In this document: in pieces, positions 7,958 to 16,944 of the stretch
How positions within the stretch are numbered: position 1 is the stretch's first letter
Layout: the number at the start of each line of letters is the position of its first letter
Assembly: GCF_024790395.1 (NCBI RefSeq)
Contig: NZ_JAJISC010000004.1
Span: forward strand, 248,001-312,000
Reading direction: 5' to 3'
DNA length: 64,000 nt
Source of the DNA: Halomonas dongshanensis
GTDB lineage: Bacteria > Pseudomonadota > Gammaproteobacteria > Pseudomonadales > Halomonadaceae
The notes under the pieces: generated by a model
Seen by the model: only the letters and a program-made list of their open reading frames with translations
Database searches by the model: none
Told to the model about the DNA's origin: nothing
Translations under genes and position numbers: made by a program

Positions 7958-9868
7958 TCAACGCCCCGAACGGTGCGCGGGCACCGGGTAGCGGAACTTG
8001 AGAAACTTCTGCGCGTTGCTTAGCACTTGGAAGGCATCCTTCAGCGTGTGGCGCTCGCTATCCTCCACGTTTTCGGGCTCGATGTTGTTATCCGGGGTGC
8101 GCTCTTCTTGCAGGTCGATCATCTGATGGCGCAGCCGCGACATGCAGAGAAACTCGAAGGCGTAGCGCAGCTTGTCGCTCACTCCGGTCGCCAGCAGTTG
8201 GGTCTTGCCGATATCATCCAGGCGCTGGAAGGTGTTCTGCGCACTCGATCCACAGGCCATGGCGTGCACCCGCACCAAATCGACCATGGGCGCGGTACCG
8301 CGCCGCTTGAGGTTGATCGAATTGTTGTGCTTGCCATCCTTCTCCATCACGAAAGTGCGAAAGAAACCCAAAGGCGGCGTGCGGTTGAGCGCGTTGCGCG
8401 CCATAGCGGCCAAAAACAGCGGCGAGTGCGGCGCCTTCTCGGCGATCAAATCCTGCAGCGCTTCGACATAGACCTCTTCACCATAAATGCTATCCAGGTC
8501 GAAGAAGATCGAGCTGTGTAGCAGCTTCTTGGGTACGGGGTCATCGATCCAGTCGTTGAAGTAGCCTTTCCACACGTTAAGCGGCTGACGCCACTCACGG
8601 TTGGTGGCCATGACGTCGCCCTTGCAGTAGGTGTAACCGCAAGCGTCCAGGCCATCGGAGACGATCTTCGCCAGCTGGTAGAAGTAGTCATCGTGAAGCT
8701 CAGGGTCGAAGTCGTCGGAAAGGATCAGGGCGTTGTCCTGGTCGGTGACGATGCTCTGCTCGTTACGCGCCATGGAGCCGTTGACCATGAAGCAGTAAGG
8801 CACCGGCGGCGGGCCGAGTTCGGCCTCGGCAAGTTCGATCAAGCGGCGCGTGAAGCTGCGCCCAATGGTAGACAACGCACTGCCGACCATCTGCGAGTTG
8901 GCCCCTTCCTGCACCATACGCACGAAGGCGTCGCGCACGTCGGTAAGCAGGCGCGCAAGCCCCTGCGCGCTCGACTGGTTGAAGATATTACTGACCAGGT
9001 AGAGCCCGCTTTGCGTTTCGTAGCGAATGATGTCCGAGAGGTGCACCACCCCCACCGGGCGCTGGCGGTAGAGCACCGGTAAGTGGTGAACGTTGTTGCG
9101 CAGCATGATCAGCATGGCCTCGTACACCGAGGCATCCGACTGCACCGTAATCAGCTTTTCCGAAATGACGTGGCCTACCGGCGTTTCGGGGCTCAGACCT
9201 TCGGCCACCACGCGGGTACGAAAGTCGCTATCGGTGAGGATACCGCACATCTGCCATACCCGCCCTTCGCTATCCTCGAAGCTATAGCGCGGGTTGTCGC
9301 TCCCCTCCTTGAGCACCAGCACCGACGAGGCTTGAGCCTCGCTCACTTGCCTCGCTGCCTGCTGTACCGTGGTTTGGATATCGACCATCACCGGGTATCG
9401 TGAAAGCAGCTTGCGAATCCGCGTGACCATCATGTCGTTGGACTTCTTCTGCTGCTCGGCCACGCTCTCTAGCCGTGGACGCTCGAGCTCGACGAAGTCA
9501 GCGAAGTCGTCGTCCTCTTCGCACAGGCGCTGGAACACGGCGTCGGGGATGAAGTAGATCAGGGTGTCTTCGATCGCCTTGGCGGGAAAACGCACCTTAT
9601 GGTTACGCAGTAAACTGAAGTGGCCAAAGATGTCGCCCTCGCCCAGACGGTTGTAGAGCTCGCCCTGACGACGATAGACCTCGACCGCACCGCTGCGAAT
9701 ATAGCAAAGCTCATCCAGGGTTTGGTTGAGCAGCAAGATATCGCTGCCCGTCTTGAAGTATTTGACCTCGATCTCGGCGGCGATGGCATCGAGCAGATCG
9801 TCCGACAACCCTTCAAAGGGGGGGAACTGGGCCATGTGCTGGCGTATTTCCAACAGCTCGACATCCAT
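7958..9868 (-). CDS. Cyclic-nucleotide-binding, CBS pair, DUF294 nucleotidyltransferase-like protein
   Basis: 636 residues in four parts: a cyclic-nucleotide-binding domain (about 15-125, LGEGDIFGHFSLL), two CBS motifs (about 160-290, ending RPVGVVHLSDIIRYETQ), a DUF294 nucleotidyltransferase-like domain (about 340-450) with GSMARNEQSIVTDQDNAL, where GS and DQD match the nucleotidyltransferase GS and metal-binding motifs, and a helical DUF294 C-terminal domain. The architecture resembles GlnD-type regulatory enzymes fused to two ligand sensors. The substrate and the partner modified are unknown. The linked exonuclease suggests a shared task, but what it is cannot be inferred. Confidence 0.88.
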   Translation of the reverse strand: MDVELLEIRQHMAQFPPFEGLSDDLLDAIAAEIEVKYFKTGSDILLLNQTLDELCYIRSGAVEVYRRQGELYNRLGEGDIFGHFSLLRNHKVRFPAKAIEDTLIYFIPDAVFQRLCEEDDDFADFVELERPRLESVAEQQKKSNDMMVTRIRKLLSRYPVMVDIQTTVQQAARQVSEAQASSVLVLKEGSDNPRYSFEDSEGRVWQMCGILTDSDFRTRVVAEGLSPETPVGHVISEKLITVQSDASVYEAMLIMLRNNVHHLPVLYRQRPVGVVHLSDIIRYETQSGLYLVSNIFNQSSAQGLARLLTDVRDAFVRMVQEGANSQMVGSALSTIGRSFTRRLIELAEAELGPPPVPYCFMVNGSMARNEQSIVTDQDNALILSDDFDPELHDDYFYQLAKIVSDGLDACGYTYCKGDVMATNREWRQPLNVWKGYFNDWIDDPVPKKLLHSSIFFDLDSIYGEEVYVEALQDLIAEKAPHSPLFLAAMARNALNRTPPLGFFRTFVMEKDGKHNNSINLKRRGTAPMVDLVRVHAMACGSSAQNTFQRLDDIGKTQLLATGVSDKLRYAFEFLCMSRLRHQMIDLQEERTPDNNIEPENVEDSERHTLKDAFQVLSNAQKFLKFRYPVPAHRSGR

Positions 9869-10072
9869 GTAAACATCCTCTCAGCGCGTTGGAAGGAAAG
9901 CGACGGCACATGCGGACGTCGTTCGGGTACGGCTAGCTGATACGCAAACCGGCTTAACGACGAACTAGCGCTACGCAGTTGTCAGTTTGGCGTGATTGCC
10001 GACAAGGGTAAACCCTATCCCAGCTTACGGATCGACGGGGGCGGCGCGCCAAGACTTTTCTTTGTCCCACGA

Positions 10073-10098
10073 AAAACCCCGGCGCGAAGCCGGGGTTG
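10073..10098 (-). terminator. Terminator of the DUF4168 gene
   Basis: Stem AACCCCGGC/GCCGGGGTT with a 5-nt loop. On the minus strand it is followed by five T residues, 35 bases past the stop. Confidence 0.8.
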
Positions 10099-10131
10099 GG
10101 TACTAGCGTTTGAGCGGTATTGAGGCCGAGC

Positions 10132-10521
10132 TTAAGACTGGCTCGCCATCTCTTGAACGCGCTGCATCATTTCAGGATCCTGCTGGATGGCCTGACCGAT
10201 GGCGTTGAAGGTATCGACATCTAGACCGCTGTTTTCGACGACTTCGATCATACGATCATTCGCTTCGGTGCGAACTTCCTGCTGGGCGGCTTCATCGTCA
10301 GCGGCGTGCAGACGCTCGGTGTACTCTTGGGAGATCACGGCGATCTCTTGAGACGCATCGGCGAACTGCTGAAGCTGCTGATCGGAAAAGTCTTGCGCCG
10401 GTGCCTGCTGGGTCGCCATCGGGTCCTGAGCGGGCGCTTGCGCTTCTTGCGCGTTGGCAACGCCTGCCATCAGGCCAGTGGAGAGCAGGGCAGCGGAGAA
10501 CAAAGCCGTCATACGTTTCAT
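10132..10521 (-). CDS. DUF4168 domain-containing periplasmic protein
   Basis: 129 residues with a Sec signal peptide (cleavage likely after GVANA, residue 24), a Gln/Ala/Pro-rich linker (residues 25-43), and a helical DUF4168 region: FSDQQLQQFADA near the start and FNAIGQAIQQDPEMMQRVQ at the end. Proteins of this family are small, exported and have no assigned function. The gene stands alone with its own terminator; the Gln-rich linker is low-complexity. Confidence 0.75.
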   Translation of the reverse strand: MKRMTALFSAALLSTGLMAGVANAQEAQAPAQDPMATQQAPAQDFSDQQLQQFADASQEIAVISQEYTERLHAADDEAAQQEVRTEANDRMIEVVENSGLDVDTFNAIGQAIQQDPEMMQRVQEMASQS

Positions 10522-10622
10522 AGAATAAACCTCATTGGCGCGTTATGAATGTGGTGCATGTGACGCGTGGTTTGCGGGCAGGTTCAACTTTTTGTGTAAA
10601 AGTTAGTAACACTTTGCAAGTG

Positions 10623-11342
10623 TCACCGATCGAGCCGCTCCAAATAGCCCACACCGCCGAGATTGCGCATTTGCTGCCGAACCCACTGACTACGCCGCTC
10701 TACCTGAGCATCCGGGCGCGACGCACTGCGGGTACGCGGGCTGGGTAAAATCGCTGCCAGCAGGCTCGCTTGGCGCTCGGTCAGGGCACTGCCGGAGGCG
10801 CCGAAATAGTGCTCTGCCGCCGCTTCCAGGCCAAATACCCCGGTATCCCACTCGGCTACGTTCAAGTAAACCTCAAGAATCCGCTCCTTGCCCCAGAACG
10901 TTTCGATCAGCAGGGTGAACCAGGCCTCCAAGCCTTTGCGAAACCAGCTACGCCCGCTCCACAAAAAGACGTTCTTGGCGGTTTGCTGACTTAAGGTGCT
11001 AGCACCGCGCAGCCGCGAGCCATCGCGGCTGGCCTCCCAGGCACGACGCAGCTCGACGACATCGAACCCGCGGTGAATGGGAAAACGCTGATCCTCGGCG
11101 GCGATCACCGCCAGCTTGGCGTTGCTTGAGAGCTCGCTCCAGCTACGCCACTCACGCTGAATACGGATCGGTTCGCTATTGACCCAGCTTTGCACCTTGC
11201 GCTCGAGCATGACCATGGAGCCAGGCGGCGGCACCACCTTGAACAGCAGCACGAGCAGAACCGAGACCGCCACGAAGACCAGCACGCCACGCCATACGAT
11301 GCGCCAGAGAAGAGCGGTAGTGCGACGCAGCATGCGATTCAT
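10623..11342 (-). CDS. mtgA: Monofunctional biosynthetic peptidoglycan transglycosylase
   Basis: Family GT51 glycosyltransferase that polymerises lipid II into glycan strands without a penicillin-binding domain. One N-terminal membrane anchor (about residues 10-32) is followed by the catalytic motifs AAEDQRFPIHRGFD (catalytic Glu), GASTLSQQTAKNVFL, and KERILEVYLNVAEWG-type sequence (here EWDTGVFG). Length is about 239, like E. coli MtgA (242). The ATG at 11342 has GAGG at a suitable distance; the in-frame TTG at 11357 overlapping the fghA stop is less likely. It follows fghA directly and may be cotranscribed, an unusual pairing. Confidence 0.92.
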   Translation of the reverse strand: MNRMLRRTTALLWRIVWRGVLVFVAVSVLLVLLFKVVPPPGSMVMLERKVQSWVNSEPIRIQREWRSWSELSSNAKLAVIAAEDQRFPIHRGFDVVELRRAWEASRDGSRLRGASTLSQQTAKNVFLWSGRSWFRKGLEAWFTLLIETFWGKERILEVYLNVAEWDTGVFGLEAAAEHYFGASGSALTERQASLLAAILPSPRTRSASRPDAQVERRSQWVRQQMRNLGGVGYLERLDR

Positions 11343-11353
11343 CGGCGGGTTCC

Positions 11354-12208
11354 TCAACGCTTGAGCAGATGCTCGGCATGATAGCGCAGATGCTCCTCGA
11401 TGAACGAGGCAATGAAGAAGTAGCTATGGTCGTAGCCCGGCTGACGACGCAGCGTTAGCGGATGATCGTGCTCGGCACATACGGCTTCCAAGCGCTCGGG
11501 CATGAGCTGGTCGCTGAGGAATTGATCCGCCTCGCCCTGATCGATGAACAGACGCTGGCGCGAAGCGCCGTTGGCCACTAGCTCGCAGGCGTCGTACTGG
11601 CGCCAGCGGGTGACGTCCTCGCCAAGATAAGCGGTAAAGGCCTTCTGCCCCCAAGGGCATGCCATGGGGTTGACGATGGGTGCGAAGGCCGACACCGAAC
11701 GAAAACGACCAGGATGGCGCAGCGCCATGATCAGCGCGCCGTGGCCGCCCATGGAGTGGCCGCTGATCGATTCTCGCCCGTTGACCGGAAAGTGCTGACG
11801 CACCACCGAAGGCAGCTCTTCGATGATGTAGTCGTACATGCGGTAGTGAGTTTTCCAGGGCGCCTCGGTAGCGTTGACGTAAAAGCCAGCACCAGAGCCC
11901 AAGTCATAGCTCTCATGCTCGCCGGGAAGGTCGCTGCCGCGCGGGCTGGTATCGGGGCACACGATGGCGATACCCAGCTCTGCCGCAATACGGTGGGCAC
12001 CGGCTTTCTGCATGAAGTTCTCGTCGGTGCAAGTGAGCCCCGAGAGCCACCACAGCATGGGTACGCGGTCGTTCTCCGCTTGGGGCGGGAGATAGACGGC
12101 GAACTCCATGTTGCAGTCCAGCGCCCGTGAATAGTGACGATAACGCTTGTGCCAGCCGTCGAAGCTACGATTGGCCGATACCAGTTCCAAGGTTTCACTC
12201 ATGCTCAT
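11354..12208 (-). CDS. fghA: S-formylglutathione hydrolase
   Basis: Serine esterase of the esterase D family, 284 residues, which hydrolyses S-formylglutathione to formate and glutathione in the second step of glutathione-dependent formaldehyde detoxification. The nucleophile lies in GHSMGGHGAL (about residue 150), an acid in IDQGEADQFL and the catalytic His in GYDHSYFFIASF. AAGGAG lies six bases before the ATG. It is downstream of frmA on the same strand, but a hairpin terminator lies between them. Confidence 0.94.
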   Translation of the reverse strand: MSMSETLELVSANRSFDGWHKRYRHYSRALDCNMEFAVYLPPQAENDRVPMLWWLSGLTCTDENFMQKAGAHRIAAELGIAIVCPDTSPRGSDLPGEHESYDLGSGAGFYVNATEAPWKTHYRMYDYIIEELPSVVRQHFPVNGRESISGHSMGGHGALIMALRHPGRFRSVSAFAPIVNPMACPWGQKAFTAYLGEDVTRWRQYDACELVANGASRQRLFIDQGEADQFLSDQLMPERLEAVCAEHDHPLTLRRQPGYDHSYFFIASFIEEHLRYHAEHLLKR

Positions 12209-12247
12209 GGCGTGCTCCTTAGGCGCTAGCCTTTAAACGTTGCTGAC

Positions 12248-12274
12248 AAAAAGCGCGGCCTTACGCCGCGCTTT
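12248..12274 (-). terminator. Terminator-like hairpin between frmA and fghA
   Basis: AAAGCGCGGC-CTTAC-GCCGCGCTTT, a 10-bp perfect stem followed on the minus strand by a T run. It is orientated to end frmA transcription before fghA, so fghA is either read through or has its own promoter. Confidence 0.7.
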
Positions 12275-12326
12275 CAGTTTCAGTAGGCTCAATGGACCGT
12301 ACTCTGTCCTGCTGGCCAAATGATAC

Positions 12327-13457
<1,131 letters not shown>

Positions 13458-13519
13458 TTACGAGGACTAAATGCCTGGTACGCAGTGTAGGTGAGGCCCG
13501 AACTGGTGATAAGTAGGGA

Positions 13520-13536
13520 TATACTCATAAGATTAT
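13520..13536 (+). promoter_or_regulatory. Possible LysR-box and -10 element between frmA and the LysR gene
   Basis: The dyad ATACTC-ATAA-GATTAT (5 of 6 pairs) overlaps a TATACT (13520-13525) 40 bases before the regulator start. Such an interrupted dyad with a T-N11-A core is the usual LysR-type operator shape, but no close -35 box is seen. Confidence 0.3.
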
Positions 13537-13565
13537 TGCCGTGTCGCAACAGTGAGGAATTAGCC

Positions 13566-14459
13566 ATGCAGCGCTGGGACCGTATCGAAGCCTTTGTCGA
13601 AGTAGTGCGCCTAGGCACCTTTTCGGCGGCCGCACGCCATTTGCAAGTCTCGACCTCCCATGTAAGTCGCTTGGTCAGTCAGCTCGAAAGCCAGCTAGGC
13701 GTACAGCTTCTCTACCGCACCACGCGTCAAATCCGTCTTACCGATGCCGGAGAGCTTTACGTGACCCACTGCCGCCACCTTTTCGACGGTTTGCGCGATG
13801 CCGAGCAAGCGATCAGCGAGCTTCAGTCCAAGCCCCACGGCACGCTCCGGCTTACCTCGGCCACCACTTTCGGCGAGCGCTTCATTGCCCCACTGGTCAA
13901 CGAATTTCAGGTCATGCACCCTCAACTCGATGTGCATATGCACTTCACCAATCGCGCTGTCGAATTGATCGAAGAGGGTTACGACATCGCCATTCGCATG
14001 GGGGTGCTCAAGGATTCGAGTTTGATCGCTCGGCGGCTATGCGAACGGCGTGAATACATAGTGGGCTCGCGTGACTATTTCCGCCAGACCCCGCCGCCGC
14101 ATACGCTGACAGAACTGGGTCAACACCGCTGCCTAGTGGGTTCACGCCCATATTGGCTGTTCGAGTCCCACGGCCAGCGCCGCGAAATAAAAGTGGAAAG
14201 CTGTTGGCACGGCAATTCGGGCCCGGCCCTGCTGGACGCCGCACGTAAGGGGCTAGGTCTTGCCCAGCTGCCTGACTACTACGTGGCCCCTTACCTTGCC
14301 AGCGGCGAGCTGATCGCGGTACTCGAGCCTTTTCAACACCACGATACCGCCGTGTGGGCCGTCTACCCGCGCCACCGCCACCTCTCGCCCAAAATTCGCC
14401 AACTGGTCGATTACTTGGTCGAACATATCCACCGTATGCTGTCCGAGGGCGGCATTTAG
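13566..14459 (+). CDS. LysR-family transcriptional regulator
   Basis: 297 residues from MQRWDRIEAFVEVVRLGTF, with a GAGGA ribosome-binding site. The N-terminal winged helix-turn-helix contains FSAAARHLQVSTSHVSRLVSQLE, and the remainder is the periplasmic-binding-protein-like effector domain. It is divergent from frmA, the classical geometry for a LysR activator and its target, so control of formaldehyde or alcohol metabolism is a reasonable inference. The effector is unknown. Its stop overlaps, tail to tail, the sdaA stop on the other strand. Confidence 0.9.
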   Translation: MQRWDRIEAFVEVVRLGTFSAAARHLQVSTSHVSRLVSQLESQLGVQLLYRTTRQIRLTDAGELYVTHCRHLFDGLRDAEQAISELQSKPHGTLRLTSATTFGERFIAPLVNEFQVMHPQLDVHMHFTNRAVELIEEGYDIAIRMGVLKDSSLIARRLCERREYIVGSRDYFRQTPPPHTLTELGQHRCLVGSRPYWLFESHGQRREIKVESCWHGNSGPALLDAARKGLGLAQLPDYYVAPYLASGELIAVLEPFQHHDTAVWAVYPRHRHLSPKIRQLVDYLVEHIHRMLSEGGI

Positions 14460-15823
14460 CACTCGATAGCGTTGACCGCGAGCCCGCCTTTCGAGGTTTC
14501 TTTGTACTTGTCCTGCATATCGCGGCCGGTATCGCGCATGGTACGAATCACCTTATCGAGTGAGATGAAGTGCTCGCCATCACCATGTAGCGCCATTCGC
14601 GCGGCGTTGATCGCCTTCACCGAGGCGATGGCGTTACGCTCGATGCACGGCACCTGCACAAGGCCCGCTACGGGGTCACAGGTGAGCCCCAAATTGTGCT
14701 CCAGGCCGATCTCGGCAGCATTCTCGACTTGGCGGGGGGAGCCACCCAGCACTTCGGCAAGCCCTGCTGCTGCCATGGCGCAGGCCGACCCGACCTCCCC
14801 TTGGCAGCCCACCTCGGCGCCGGAGATCGACGCGTTCTTCTTGCATAGAATGCCTATTGCCGCCGCCGCAAGGAGAAAGTCGACTACGTCCGCGTCGCTC
14901 GCCTCAGGCTCGAACTTTAGGTAGTAGGCCAGCACAGCAGGGACGATGCCCGCCGCACCATTGGTAGGCGCGGTCACCATACGCCGACCGGCGGCGTTCT
15001 CTTCGTTGACAGCCAAGGCGAAGAGATTGACCCAATCCATGGCTGAGAAGCTCGATACGATCAGTTTTTGATCCTTGGCCGGGTGATTGAGCTGCTGATG
15101 AAGCTGACGCGCACGGCGGCGCACATTGAGCCCGCCGGGCAGATGCCCCGTGGCCGCCAGGCCGCTATCGATGCAGTCGCGCATGGCATGCCAGATATCA
15201 ACGAGCTGGCGGCGAACCTCGGCCTCGCTGCGCCAGGCAAGCTCGTTAGCCAGCATCAGCTCGCTGATACGCAGTTCATGGGTTTGGCACAGGTGCAGAA
15301 GCTCTTCGGCGGTATCGAAGGGGTAATCGAGGACGGTGGTATCCTCATCAAGCCCTCCCCGGCTTGCCTGCTCTTCGTCGATATAGAAACCGCCGCCCAG
15401 CGAGTAGTAGGTGTTGGTAGCCAGCACCGCCTCCTCCTGGTAGGCCGTCAGCACCATGGCATTAGGATGAAAAGGCAGGCAGCTCTCGTCCCACTCGATG
15501 TCGCGTTTGGGGTCGAAAGCGATGCGTTGGCTACCGGCTAGGCACAGGGTGCCCTGCGCGATATCGGCCTCTAGGCGCTCACGCGCAGCGTCGGGGTCGA
15601 GCGTATCGGGCGCTTCGCCCATTAGCCCCAAGAGCACCGCTTGGTCGGTGGCGTGCCCCACGCCCGTTGCCGCCAGCGAGCCATGCAGGCGCACCACGAG
15701 CCGAGTAACCGCAGCGGCGTCGAGCGCCAAGACGAAGTCGCGCGCTGCGCGCATGGGGCCGACGGTATGCGAACTCGACGGCCCGACACCGATACGAAAA
15801 AGATCAAATACGCTGATGGCCAT
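14456..15823 (-). CDS. sdaA: L-serine ammonia-lyase (single chain, iron-sulfur type)
   Basis: 455 residues; converts L-serine to pyruvate and ammonia with a [4Fe-4S] cluster. The beta-like N-terminal domain starts [21 protein letters not shown]; the alpha-like C-terminal domain holds the presumed cluster cysteines in [18 protein letters not shown] and [18 protein letters not shown]. This is the fused form found in most gammaproteobacteria. The stop TAA overlaps the LysR stop by three bases, with no space for a terminator between the converging genes. Confidence 0.95.
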   Translation of the reverse strand: MAISVFDLFRIGVGPSSSHTVGPMRAARDFVLALDAAAVTRLVVRLHGSLAATGVGHATDQAVLLGLMGEAPDTLDPDAARERLEADIAQGTLCLAGSQRIAFDPKRDIEWDESCLPFHPNAMVLTAYQEEAVLATNTYYSLGGGFYIDEEQASRGGLDEDTTVLDYPFDTAEELLHLCQTHELRISELMLANELAWRSEAEVRRQLVDIWHAMRDCIDSGLAATGHLPGGLNVRRRARQLHQQLNHPAKDQKLIVSSFSAMDWVNLFALAVNEENAAGRRMVTAPTNGAAGIVPAVLAYYLKFEPEASDADVVDFLLAAAAIGILCKKNASISGAEVGCQGEVGSACAMAAAGLAEVLGGSPRQVENAAEIGLEHNLGLTCDPVAGLVQVPCIERNAIASVKAINAARMALHGDGEHFISLDKVIRTMRDTGRDMQDKYKETSKGGLAVNAIEC

Positions 15824-16045
15824 GCCTAGCTCCTCGTGCCCGCCCTCATAGGGCGGGCGATCATCCTATCAGTTCCTTGGGTAAGCCCATCGTCATCGAC
15901 GCCCTTATATAACGTCCGGTTATGACACCCTACCACGAATGCGACTTTATCCATTGGTGAGAGCATGACAAGAGAGGAAAATGAATTCTCGCGTGCAGGC
16001 ATAAAAAGGTGACGATATAATGAACATTCACACCTGTAGGTATGA
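15824..16045. other. Intergenic leader region with a possible 15-codon ORF
   Basis: The 282-bp gap between divergent sdaA and the membrane-protein gene. It carries a 15-codon ORF at 15965-16012 (MTREENEFSRAGIKR), preceded by GGTGAG, and a TATAAT at 16016-16021. With the hairpin at 16051-16076 this looks like a leader/attenuator layout, though the ORF could be chance. Confidence 0.3.
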
Positions 16046-16050
16046 AGACA

Positions 16051-16076
16051 CGCCCCGCCGCTAAGGCGGGGCGTTT
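16051..16076 (+). terminator. Hairpin with short T run before the membrane-protein gene (possible attenuator)
   Basis: Perfect 9-bp stem CGCCCCGCC/GGCGGGGCG with a 5-nt loop followed by TTT, only 30 bases before the ATG at 16106 and on the same strand. No plus-strand gene lies upstream to be terminated, so it should act on the leader of the downstream gene or end a short RNA. Confidence 0.55.
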
Positions 16077-16105
16077 GCCGTCCCGCTTCCACCCAAGGAA
16101 TTCCA

Positions 16106-16759
16106 ATGCCTCAACCCCCAGCCTGGCCGATCGACATACGTAGCATCGCGCTTCGGGCAACGCTGTATATACTTTTCATTGGAGCCATCACGCAAGGCAC
16201 CTACCTTGAGGCAGTCTACATGCCCGAGGTACGCTTCAGTGAATATGGCTTTAGCGAGCCAATGCAAACGCTCATTCTCGCCAGCTGCTCGATCATGCTG
16301 CTGTACATTCGCCATGCGTTGAAGGTATTTCCTACGGTGGCGCTGCTGCTCTTTGCTTTTATCACAGCTTCACTGATTCGCGAGCAGGATTATTTCCTCG
16401 ACACCTTCGTCGCTAGACATACCTGGAAGATATTGGTCGCAATGGTGATCATTCCTTCGCTTGCATGGGTGTGGGTCAAGCGACGGCATTTCCTGCAGGA
16501 ATTCGTCCACTACAGCAACACCTGCGCCTTTGGCCTGTTCGCTGCGGGCTTTCTGACGACCTATGTCTTCTCACGCCTTTATGGCCGCCAAATCTTCTGG
16601 CGTGCCATACTCGAAGATGAGTATGTGCGTGTCTTCAAGGATGCCGCCGAAGAGGTGGTCGAGCTTTTGGGCTATAGCCTGATTTTGTTCGCTACTATCG
16701 AGCTTTTGCTACTGGCACGGCGAATTCATCGCGCCCGGCAGCTCGAAGCACACAGCTAA
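16106..16759 (+). CDS. Integral membrane protein of unknown function
   Basis: 217 residues with about six hydrophobic segments (roughly 15-35, 52-70, 72-90, 106-125, 138-157, 188-206). Between the fifth and sixth is a conserved-looking amphipathic stretch, FWRAILEDEYVRVFKDAAEEVVELLGYS, rich in acidic residues. There is no signal peptide, ATP-binding or known transporter motif. Coding character (third-base GC, AAGGAATTCC upstream of the ATG) supports a real gene. The gene is monocistronic: a hairpin precedes it and a UUCG-loop terminator follows. I do not recognise the family and assign no function. Confidence 0.75.
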   Translation: MPQPPAWPIDIRSIALRATLYILFIGAITQGTYLEAVYMPEVRFSEYGFSEPMQTLILASCSIMLLYIRHALKVFPTVALLLFAFITASLIREQDYFLDTFVARHTWKILVAMVIIPSLAWVWVKRRHFLQEFVHYSNTCAFGLFAAGFLTTYVFSRLYGRQIFWRAILEDEYVRVFKDAAEEVVELLGYSLILFATIELLLLARRIHRARQLEAHS

Positions 16760-16808
16760 GCTCTGCTTTCTCCCCCCGCCGCTCTTCTCTCTTTCTTTTG
16801 CATGCTTG

Positions 16809-16836
16809 CGCCGCCTTCGGGCGGCGTTTCATTTTT
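16809..16836 (+). terminator. Terminator after the unknown membrane-protein gene
   Basis: CGCCGCC-TTCG-GGCGGCG with a stable UUCG-type tetraloop followed by a T-rich tail. Confidence 0.8.
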
Positions 16837-16944
16837 CCAATACCCTCATACGAAAAAGCCATTTGCCACGCTGAGGCGATGACCGTAGTGTCGCGGGTTA
16901 CCTTCTATTTTTTCTAAAAAAAACCCATTAACGGCACAAATATT

